A model generated the notes under the pieces. The model saw nothing but the letters and a program-made list of their open reading frames with translations. It was not told the DNA's origin and made no database searches. This document shows positions 56,134 through 64,000 of a stretch of 64,000 bases of DNA, piece after piece. The position numbers and the translations under genes are program-made. The DNA lies in the NCBI RefSeq assembly GCF_963675165.1, contig NC_087386.1:484931-548930 (forward strand), read 5' to 3'. Position 1 is the stretch's first letter. Each line of letters opens with the position of its first letter. The DNA is from Halichondria panicea (taxonomy: Eukaryota > Porifera > Demospongiae > Suberitida > Halichondriidae).

Positions 56134-58565
56134 CACACACACCATCCAGTCTTGTGCTGCTACGGAATGATCTGCTTGTTCTCTGGTGGCCTCCACTCGG
56201 TAGTTGAGGTCCCCGAACCAGAACACATGATCGTACTTACTCAACACTATGCCTATGGATGGGGGGGGGGGGGGGGGCAGAAATTTGAATGACAAAATTA
56301 AGAGTGATATGTACTTTCAGGCATAGTATCCACATGCTCATGGTAAACTTTGTCTGAATTACTAAGACTAAGGCTGCATGCAAAAACATAACACGAACAG
56401 TATAAAGCGTGCAATGGACCCAAACACATGGATGTACATATGTATGAATGTGTTGATGTACATGCTCACCTTTGTCACTTGAATCTGGACAGAGTGTTAA
56501 ACTAGCGGCTATTCTTTGCATGTCAGAATTCCTCTCCTGAACTTTATGATCGTGAGCTGCAAGCAAGAGAGACAATACTCATGTACACTGTATGTACGCC
56601 TCGAGGCATAAGAACATCCACTATAGTACTCATTGCAGTATTGTAGGTACCTGTGAAGTGTGAGGTGATGAATAAGAAGGAGGTACCAAAGAGTGTGAAA
56701 GAGACTGCCACGCCCCCCTTTGTCTTGATGAGGGTCCCTGGCCGAGTAGCAAAGGTTGAACATTGGACAGCTGTAGTGAGACAGGATAATTACACACGAT
56801 TAAGCAGTCAGAGAATTAGCATCTGGGAATGGACTTAATTGCTCTGAACCATCTAGCATGTACACATGCACACAAGTATGCTGCTGCTACAGAGGTACTG
56901 TATCTATATATAGACTACGTACTAGTTGTGTGCATTTGCACAGCTTTAACAAGCTCCCTCCCCCCTCTGTCTGTGTACTCACCAGAGCAGAACCAGATGA
57001 GGTCTCGTCTGAGGTAGAGTGTGAGGTAAATGACCCCCAGTGATGCTGACTGTACCAGGACATAGGCTGGCCCCAGGGTCTGCTGTAGTAACACTTCCCA
57101 CTCTCGTCTGAGGGGGCGGGAGGATTGCATACATAGGTGTAGCTAGCACAGTGCAGGTACGCAATCAGTGCTAGCTACAGTGCTATGCAACTAACACATA
57201 TTGGACAGGGCATTTCTTAAGTTTACATGTACGTATTGCTCTATACGTCAGTATCCAAAAGTGGGTGATATGCCATTATTGGGTAGTACCTTGATGGTGT
57301 ACTTTCTTGTGTGCCAATGACAAACATGTCTGCAGCAGTGTGTTGTGAGAGAGGCAAGAGGAGGTCATCCAGAGAGTCAGGGAGGAGCTGCAATGGAGGG
57401 AGGTGAAGGAATCATGAGTGATAATTAGCGGTGTTGGATCTTATACACTTATGTATAATTATACTTATACTAGGGTTCACTCTAAAATGCATACAATGCA
57501 CTGTACACGCAATAAGGATTCAATGGATGTACTTAATATGTACATAATTATACTCACTGACTATAATTATAATAGTCTCACCTTCCTCTCCTGCATGTTC
57601 CAGGTGACGATGAACACTTGTAACTGTCTGTCCGGGAAACAACTCAGCAATTGACTCTCAGCGTCAAATTCAAAGCAAACTTTCTCCGATGGTTTCCTGC
57701 CTCCCTTGCGGAGGTCAGAGGTCAGCAGAGGTGTTATTGTGGTGGAGAGAGTGGAGCCCAATGAATCACTTGTGGAGAATAATCTCTTCTCCACTCGGAG
57801 AGTTGAGTTAAAGTCATCGGTTTCTTCAATATTATTTTGAGTGGTTGCAGTATTTCCGTGTTGACTACGATCAGTTATTGTGAGGTCTGGAATGTTGAAT
57901 CGAGTGCGGCCATTTTCTGGGGGCGGGGAAAACCCCTCCAATAAGTTACTGTTGTTGTCTTGTGACTGAGGATGAACTTGATTTCGTTTTAATTTTCCTT
58001 TAATTCCTGCATTTTGTGTTTTGACAGGTTGGTGAAGAGGTGAACTATTAGTGGAGCTTGTCTGCATGTCATGTGACTGGCGGGAGAATGGTGTGGTTGC
58101 GTGGTTAAGATGGTTGCTGACGTAGAAGTCTGGTTCGTCGTAATCAGAGCTTGCGGATGAGGTGGCCCCTGGGTAATGAGTTTCTAATCGAGTACCTCCT
58201 CGAGACGACTGTGTGTGCAGCACGTGATGTGTAGTGTGTACAGGGGTGGAGGGTGGAGGGTACGAATGGAGTCCACTGGTGTGTACAGGGGTGGAGTGTG
58301 TAGGGTACGAATGGAGTCCACTGGTGTGTACAGGGGTGAAGGGTGGAGGGTACGAATGGAGTCCATTTCCTTCAAATGTCTGTCCAAAAATTTCCTTCTT
58401 GAGTTGATTGCGAGTGTGTACCATTTTCTCGAGAGCTCCATCAGTGTGATCAATGAGAGGAGGTTGGTCTGAGACCAGTGATGGCTGACTGCCACTCCTA
58501 CTGTTAGCCTTGAGCACAATTCTCCCTCTTTTCTTCTTGACTGCATCCTGGCCTGACTCCTCCAT
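54977..58565 (-). CDS. INPP5E: INPP5E phosphoinositide 5-phosphatase with C-terminal CaaX box
   Basis: Ciliary-membrane enzyme that removes the 5-phosphate from PI(4,5)P2 and PIP3 (Joubert-syndrome gene in humans). Exons: 58565-57582, 57387-57290, about 57107-56984, 56770-56652, about 56560-56470, about 56253-56141, about 55899-55852, about 55656-55537, 55482-55392, about 55324-55268, about 55197-55149 and about 55095-54977. The N-terminal ~300 residues are Pro/Ser-rich, with three direct repeats of GLHSYP-type sequence (58265-58370). Catalytic motifs are present: [51 protein letters not shown] followed by SWTDR, and KISDHRPV. The protein ends CVLL, a CaaX box with terminal Leu. Divergent from NUBPL (171 bp). 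Confidence 0.93.
56078..56142. repeat. (CA)n microsatellite in an INPP5E intron
   Basis: Interrupted CA run directly beside the exon 6 donor. Confidence 0.9.
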
Positions 58566-58736
58566 GGCCTAGGGGCATAGCAAAGGATCGTTTGTCTGTT
58601 TGTCGTCTGTAAACTTTATTCAGTAGAATGTTTGTCCTTAGCACTTGTCATGGAGATCTGGTAGCCACGCCCCCTCTACTTTTGCAGCTCCAATTATACG
58701 AAAAACAAGCTAAAAGTAAAACTAAATCCTGCAGAA

Positions 58737-61172
58737 ATGAGATTGTGTGCTGGGAGGTCATCATCGATTCTGCAGCTTTTGAGGCGTTTAACAACCTCTG
58801 CAGATGCTCCCAAAGCTCAGAGAGGGTTGCCAAAGAGATGGCCTATAGCAGGAGTGAAGCACATCGTGGTGGTGGCCTCTGGGAAGGGTGGAGTAGGCAA
58901 GTCAACTGTGGCAGGTATTTATAATGAATGATGGCACACGTACATGTACTTGCTGTTTACCACTATCTTATATTTGCTTGCAGTTAACCTTGCTCTGGGG
59001 ATGTCTGCAATCGATAAAGTGAGTTCTTTTTTTGCTTCAAGTAGTAATGTTTTGAAACACGCACAGTCGCTGTCAGTTGGTTTACTGGACGCTGATGTCT
59101 ACGGACCCTCAATTCCTCGAATGATGAATCTGAACGATCAACCAGAACTCACGCAACGTAAGCTATAATTATACCTGTTGTCAAAACGTTAATTTTTATG
59201 CCTTATATCTTCCACACTACAGAGGACAGGATTCTACCTCTGGTTAACTATGGAATAAAATGGTGAGTCATGGAACAACACAATTAATATAGTGTGTGTG
59301 TGGTGTGGGTGTGGGTGTGGTGTGTGGTGTGTGGTGTGGGTGTGGGTGTTGTGTGTGTGGGTGCTCATTGTTTTATGAAAGCTTACCTTTAAAATAGTAT
59401 ATCAACACACACACAATCACTGTATAAAGTACAAATAATTATTTTGTAAATCTTGTGACTATTAATTAAACGAAGTTATAAGTGAACAAAAGAATAATTT
59501 AAATACGCTGTTGTTTAAAAAATATTAACGAGGGATCACCCAGTGTTACTAGTAAGCATCCAAGTCCCTCTCATTCTCGCCAATCCGGACACCCGCTGCA
59601 GGGAGTGAGACTAATCTTCGACACACTAGGCCCCAGCACTCTGGCCCACCACGAGATTCTCACCACATGATGTAGGTTAACCACTCAATTGAATAAACAA
59701 TCGATACAGCGGGTATAGAACCCGGGACGACTACAGAGAGGTTCACTAGGTCAAGTAGCTTACCCACTGGGCTAATAGCCTCGTCGAGAAATAAAGGATT
59801 AATTTATGCTTACATAATCATTTGCTATTAATTAGAGAGAAAGAAAAGAAAGTACATTACCTGGACTCAACCCAGACCTCCTGCTTACTAGCCAAGCACA
59901 CTACCATTACACTAGAATGAATAACTGGTAAAGGTCGTCTTTGTTAATACATAAAACGTACACTTGCACCAATCCAATCAACACAGAATCAATGGCAACT
60001 AGGCAACCATTGTTCAATGCTATCTTGAGCATAATTTATCAAGGCCTAATTAATGCTCTCACTGTTCTGTGTTGATCGTTTGGTGGCTAACTTTGAAGGC
60101 CCATAAATTGATACATTTTTGGGTAGCTGCGTAGCTGAAAGTAAGCCCTAATTGCTTAACTGTTGTTGTGATTTGCCAATCCTATACTACAGATGCTTTA
60201 TCCTGCAGTATGTCAATGGGGTTTTTAGTGGAGGAGAAGTCGGCTATTGTGTGGAGAGGACTTATGGTAAGTACAAATGTTAACAATATTTCTTTTTTGA
60301 CTGTTAATTATATAGGTGATGTCAGCCATTCAAAAATTACTACGTCAAGTCGACTGGGGAAAACTAGATGTTTTGGTGGTTGATATGCCCCCAGGCACTG
60401 GTGATACACAGCTATCCATCACTCAGCAGGTGTCACATGACAATCACTTGATTACAACACGATAATCACATGATCTCACGCAGGTGCCACTCTCTGGAGC
60501 TGTGATAGTTACAACTCCTCAAGATATTGCTCTATTAGACGCTAGAAGAGGAGCGGAAATGTTCCGAAAAGTTAACGTACCGGTATGCCACATACACCAT
60601 ACATACATACATTGTACAGTGTCCTAACCTAAAGCCCATTTGTGTTGAGTTCAACTTTCCTAAAGTTATTATAACTTTGTCATACTTCAAAGTTTTAATT
60701 ACCATTGGATTCCTTGTTAAACAGCGCTTCTATCTACATTGTAGATATATGCTGCAGAGCTGATAAAGGCCGAACTCAATGCAAATAGACTTTAGCTCTC
60801 ATTTAGAGTGTGCATGACCCTCCCTCCAGATATTGGGTGTGGTTCAGAACATGAGTGCCTTCTCCTGCCCCAAGTGTGGTCACCGTACGTCCATCTTTGG
60901 TGAGGATGGTGCTCAGAGGATGGCCGAGGAGCTGGAGTTAGAGCTACTGGGAGATGTACCACTGCACTTGAGCATCAGAGAGCTGTGTGATCGAGGCCAA
61001 CCGATTGTGGCAGCCCAACCAGACAGCCCTCAAGTAAGCTGTATTGTGTCATCTGTAACTGTATATTCACCCCACCCACTATATGTAGGCTGAGGAGTTC
61101 AAGAAAATAGCCAAGAAAGTTTTGGACAATTTACCTTCTGACGATAATTCTAATTCTTATCTTCCTAGATAA
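58737..61172 (+). CDS. NUBPL: NUBPL (IND1) mitochondrial Fe-S assembly P-loop ATPase
   Basis: Delivers Fe-S clusters to respiratory complex I. Exons are 58737-58914, 58984-59018, 59067-59157, 59223-59262, 60209-60266, 60316-60429, 60484-60592, 60830-61033 and 61089-61172. An Arg-rich N terminus suits mitochondrial import. The deviant Walker A is [20 protein letters not shown]. Next come [83 protein letters not shown] and the cluster-binding [19 protein letters not shown] (CPKC). The intron at 59019-59066 is only 48 bp, a multiple of 3 with no in-frame stop. Intron 5 (59263-60208) holds tRNA-derived repeats and the last long intron a complete family-B MITE. Confidence 0.95.
59520..59798 (-). 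mobile_element. tRNA-derived SINE
   Basis: The minus strand reads TAGCCCAGTGGGTA (59774-59761), a good RNA polymerase III A box, and about 40 bp later GGGTTCTATACCC (59723-59711), a B-box variant. A non-tRNA body extends to about 59520. It lies in a NUBPL intron. Confidence 0.7.
59845..59922 (-). mobile_element. Second tRNA-like sequence (SINE head or tRNA relic)
   Basis: The minus strand has an A-box-like TAGTGTAATGGTAG, an anticodon-like hairpin TGCTT/AAGCA, and a T-arm CTGGGTTGAGTCCAG. The acceptor stem does not pair well and the anticodon position reads CTA, so it is not called as a functional tRNA. Confidence 0.5.
60632..60792. mobile_element. MITE family B, complete copy with TA target site
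   Basis: 161 bp flanked by TA on both sides (60630-60631 and 60793-60794). Left end AAGCCCATTTGTGTTGAGTTC; right end is the inverse (GAACTCAATGCAAATAGACT). Tc1/mariner-like features with no coding capacity. The same family appears at 10492. Confidence 0.82.
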
Positions 61173-61407
61173 TGTATTTTTTATTTTTTGTGTGTGCAGT
61201 TGTTTCCAATTGACTGATGTTATTATTGTTGCTGAGAATAACAAATGTACGGTAGTTATATAATTCTAGAGCTGTTCTCGTACTTACACGTACACACTGC
61301 TATGCTGACTGCATACTGTAGCCTTTAGATCAGAAGTGGGCGGGGCTGGCTGGTGTGCAGAATCAGCAAAACACAGTGTGCTAACTAGAATACAAGTGAT
61401 CTGAGTG

Positions 61408-62001
61408 ATGGCTACCCCAAACCAGCACAGTGAATATCAACTGTTCATCATTGGTAACCCTGGAGTTGGCAAGGCAGCATTGATTCAAGGAATAGCCAAT
61501 GGATTCCCACAACCATCACCGCATAGTTATATGTATTGTGATAGTTACTGTAGCGTTTTGTTAGAGAGTACGTCAGCACAATTGAATATCTCTAGATGGG
61601 TGTTCGAGAAACACAACTACCAAAACGATCGATTGTTAAACTTTGCTGATGGTATATTTATATTGTACGATATCGACGATGAAGAGTCTTTTGAAGATGC
61701 TTCGGATTATTGGCTGAAAGATGTTTGTAGGTGCCATCTATTTCGGGAACTGACTTCTGATGGTCCCCCCATTATCATCCTTGGTAATAATATTAAGAAT
61801 GACGAGTCAGAGGGACGGCAAGTGAGCTGTGAGAGGGGGCAGATGTTGGCTGATGAGTATGGTCTCAAGTTCATGGAGGTCAGCTCTACCACTGGAGAGA
61901 ATGTGGAGAAAGCATTGCAGACAATTGCTAGAGACATGATATCGTTACGAGCTCAGAAACCAGTTGCACCGACTAAAACTAAACATTGTATTATTTCATA
62001 G
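61408..62001 (+). CDS. Degenerate Ras/Rab-like GTPase (pseudo-GTPase) with CaaX box, single exon
   Basis: 197 residues, intronless. The fold order is that of a Ras-superfamily protein: beta1/P-loop FIIGNPGVGKAAL at residues 13-25, GIFILYDIDDEESFEDASDYW (split by me into GIFILYDID and DEESFEDASDYW), IIILGNNIKNDE, and MEVSSTTGENV (G5). Key nucleotide residues are altered. The P-loop Ser/Thr that binds Mg2+ is Ala23. The DxxG switch II motif is replaced by SRWVFEK. NKxD is NNIKND. G5 is near normal. The protein ends CIIS, a CaaX prenylation signal, so membrane targeting seems retained while GTP binding or hydrolysis is probably lost. An upstream GTG is ignored in favour of ATG at 61408. An AATAAA-type signal lies about 60 bp after the stop. 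Confidence 0.78.
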   Translation: MATPNQHSEYQLFIIGNPGVGKAALIQGIANGFPQPSPHSYMYCDSYCSVLLESTSAQLNISRWVFEKHNYQNDRLLNFADGIFILYDIDDEESFEDASDYWLKDVCRCHLFRELTSDGPPIIILGNNIKNDESEGRQVSCERGQMLADEYGLKFMEVSSTTGENVEKALQTIARDMISLRAQKPVAPTKTKHCIIS

Positions 62002-62236
62002 TACTGTATGTACATGCAACAATTCTTTTGTGTTCCATAATTGTTTTTATAACGTGTTTTTTAATCAATAAAATAATTTAAAGATGACATCATTGCTCAC
62101 AACATGAATAGTGCAGAGATATAAAAATGCAGGAGGGTTTGTGTGAGACAATGTGAAGAGAATGGATAATGCCAAAAAATCTGTGCTTTGTATAAATATA
62201 GGAGGGATGAGCCAACACTAAATAATTATTATATAA

Positions 62237-63862
62237 CTACGGTGAATCTTGTCCATTATCAAACAAGTTACTAGGTTTCGTTCTTAGGTCCTCTTCTGAC
62301 TTTTTAGTATTGGATGACTGTTGAGGTAGCCAGGTGAGGAGGATGAACACAGGCTCGTTGGAGAGCAGCTCTCGGAGTAAGAGTGCGTCCAATCGCTGCA
62401 TGAACACAGCCGGTATTATGATGTCACTGGATCCATCCCCACTCATGGAGAAGGGAGGGACCTGGGTCGTATTGTACTGCTTGACATTATCTGGGAGGGG
62501 GGGGGGGGGGCTGTTAAGAGAGCATATTATACAATTTCACAAAGACCACAGAATGGTGTGCAATACACTATATACGTACGTACAGTCAAGGACTTTTATA
62601 AAGAGAATTTTATCTAAAGTTACAAGCTCTTGGACAGTGTAGTTTACCTGTGATGATGACCCCAGCTGCACCAGCTTTCTGAGCAGTCCTGGCCTGTAGA
62701 ATACAATTAGTGAACAATTGTTCCTAAAACAATAATTATATCTACAGGCACTTTAAGAGAAACATTTAGATAACGTAACATAACCATTTATAGGCTCCAC
62801 ATGGTTATGGTGTACGGTACAACCCTGTGTACCTTGAGTACAAAGAGGCAGCCTCCTCTGTTAATGAGCAGGATCTTCCCCATAATATCCCGGGCCTCCT
62901 GGGGGCCATACTCGGAGCATCCATTGTCCAGTACTCCACCGATTGGCTTCATCTCCACCAACTCCCCTCCCACTTGGAACTCCCCCACGCCCAGCTCTGG
63001 CCCGAACATGGCTGGACCTACAGTGAACTCGTGTCGTATGCCCCTCTCCTGGAGGTCAGCAGGGGTCAGTATACGAGCCAGCTTCGGTGTCTGTCTCTGA
63101 CTGCCATCTAATAGGAGACGTAATACAGTTGCAGTCATTGCTATGGGAAACAGATTATTCAAATTTGGCAAATAAAACTATAGGATGGAGGGTTTTGTGT
63201 ACTGTATGTATATATCAATTCCTATATGTACCTCCATACATTAAAGACGCTGCACATTGAAGTACATTACATGTGGTTGAAAGCTGTACATGTACTATTA
63301 CCAACAACACTAAAAGCATTTTACCTGTGACGTGTTGCTGATTCATGAGCTTGACAATATCCTGCATGAGGTACCATCCCTCCTCTGCGTCCTCAGGGCT
63401 ATTAGCCTTGGCCATATTGTGGGAGACCTGCACTTTGTCTCCCTCCACCACTTGAACCACAATGCCCAGCTCAGTGAGGATCTTCAGGTGATCTGGGTTC
63501 TTGAAGTCCAGAGAATTGATTGAGAGACGAGGAGGAGTGAGACGCTTACGCTTGGCACTGTATGTGTGTGTGTGTGTGTGGGCGTGTGTGTGTGTGTGTG
63601 TGTGTGTGGGGGAGGTATCAATAGCACACTTTATTCGAATTTGAGAGCAAATTTGTAAAGGCTTCATAATTATTGTGTATTGACTACAATGAACCAAGCT
63701 GCTGCTGTTACCTGGTTGGTCGTTTGTTGAACCTTGAGCTGGTGCAAAGTTTGAAGACCATCTTCTCAAAGCGGTCCAACAGGACAAACGGTCGTCGGTC
63801 ATTAGGGCACGTCAGGTACGCACTGATCACCACAGACTCTGTGTGTGTGTGTGTGTGAGTGT

Positions 63863-63919
<57 letters not shown>

Positions 63920-64000
63920 TGTGTGGGTGTGGGTGTGTGTATATAAACAACTAGACAACTGTGCTGACTAGACAGGATTATTGGCTACTACTGTACATGG
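62237..64000 (-). CDS. EDEM3: EDEM3-like ER mannosidase, C-terminal part with PA domain (5' part outside window)
   Basis: ER alpha-1,2-mannosidase-like protein that trims misfolded glycoproteins for ERAD. Visible exons: about 63842-63712, 63559-about 63328, about 63112-62834, about 62692-62650 and about 62491-62237. The GH47 catalytic domain must lie beyond the right edge. Seen here: FKNPDHLKILTELGIVVQVV and SPEDAEEGWYLMQDIVKLMN, which precede a protease-associated (PA) domain in EDEM3, then GPAMFGPELG, NGCSEYGPQEARDIMGKILL, INRGGCLFVLKARTAQKAGA and SGDGSSDIIIPAVFM. The protein ends NLFDNGQDSP, without the KDEL-type retrieval signal found on vertebrate EDEM3. Converges with the GTPase gene. 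Confidence 0.87.
63567..63612. repeat. (GT)n microsatellite in an EDEM3 intron
   Basis: Two GT runs near the acceptor of the following exon (on the minus strand). Confidence 0.9.
63841..63942. repeat. (GT)n microsatellite in an EDEM3 intron
   Basis: About 100 bp of nearly pure GT. On the coding strand it is a (CA)n tract running into an exon start. Confidence 0.93.

Noticed and set aside
59845-59922. Functional tRNA with CTA anticodon (suppressor-like)
   Set aside because: Acceptor stem does not pair and the sequence lies beside another tRNA-derived SINE; more likely a relic.

Overview
This is a gene-dense nuclear segment from an animal. Nineteen protein-coding genes can be read in 64 kb. 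Most are split by short GT-AG introns, and together they form a clearly metazoan set: ICA1, INPP5E with a C-terminal prenylation box, SELENOF with a SECIS element, AXDND1, EDEM3, an IVNS1ABP-type Kelch protein and CCNB1IP1. Very short intergenic spaces, many MITE-like repeats, flagellar/ciliary genes and a bacterial-type AnmK kinase would suit a sponge or another early-branching animal. That placement is an inference; nothing here proves the lineage.

Layout. 1-5.8 kb: AXDND1 (minus, 3' end outside the window). 5.8-8.5 kb: gene-free, with a LINE scrap, a minisatellite and an apparent 948-bp DNA transposon. 8.5-11.2 kb: TADA1 (+). 11.4-12.6 kb: GH16 glucanase-like gene (-). 12.8-15 kb: PRPF38B (+). 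15.3-15.8 kb: RPL35 (-). 15.9-17.5 kb: SELENOF (+) and its SECIS. 17.7-19.4 kb: IVNS1ABP-like gene without a BTB domain (-). 20-23.2 kb: ICA1 (+). 23.8-25.5 kb: REXO5-like gene (+). 25.7-29.6 kb: anhydro-N-acetylmuramate kinase (-). 29.8-34.5 kb: VPS52 (+). 34.7-37.4 kb: an 86-bp satellite. 37.5-41.6 kb: an unrecognised protein containing a degenerate NRPS-type condensation domain (-). 41.7-45.4 kb: AK5-like adenylate kinase with about 84 KSP-type repeats (+). 45.7-52 kb: XAB2/SYF1 (-). 52.2-54.8 kb: CCNB1IP1/HEI10 (+). 55-58.6 kb: INPP5E (-). 58.7-61.2 kb: NUBPL (+). 61.4-62 kb: degenerate Ras-like GTPase (+). 62.2 kb to the right edge: EDEM3 (-, 5' part outside).

Strands alternate almost strictly. 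Neighbours are either divergent, in most cases with about 80-230 bp between start codons, or convergent, so many pairs probably share bidirectional promoters. The genes do not form one pathway. They cover splicing (PRPF38B, XAB2), transcription (TADA1), translation (RPL35), ER glycoprotein quality control (SELENOF, EDEM3), Golgi/endosome traffic (VPS52, ICA1), cilia (AXDND1, INPP5E), meiosis (CCNB1IP1) and mitochondrial Fe-S assembly (NUBPL).

The most interesting items are the degenerate condensation-domain protein, the KSP-repeat adenylate kinase, the bacterial-type AnmK with an apparent frameshift near its end, the GTPase that has lost its nucleotide-binding residues, the BTB-less Kelch protein, several uncharacterised non-autonomous transposons with visible target-site duplications, and (CA)n tracts that end directly in 3' splice sites. 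All exon boundaries were read by eye from splice consensus and family similarity; no alignment was run.
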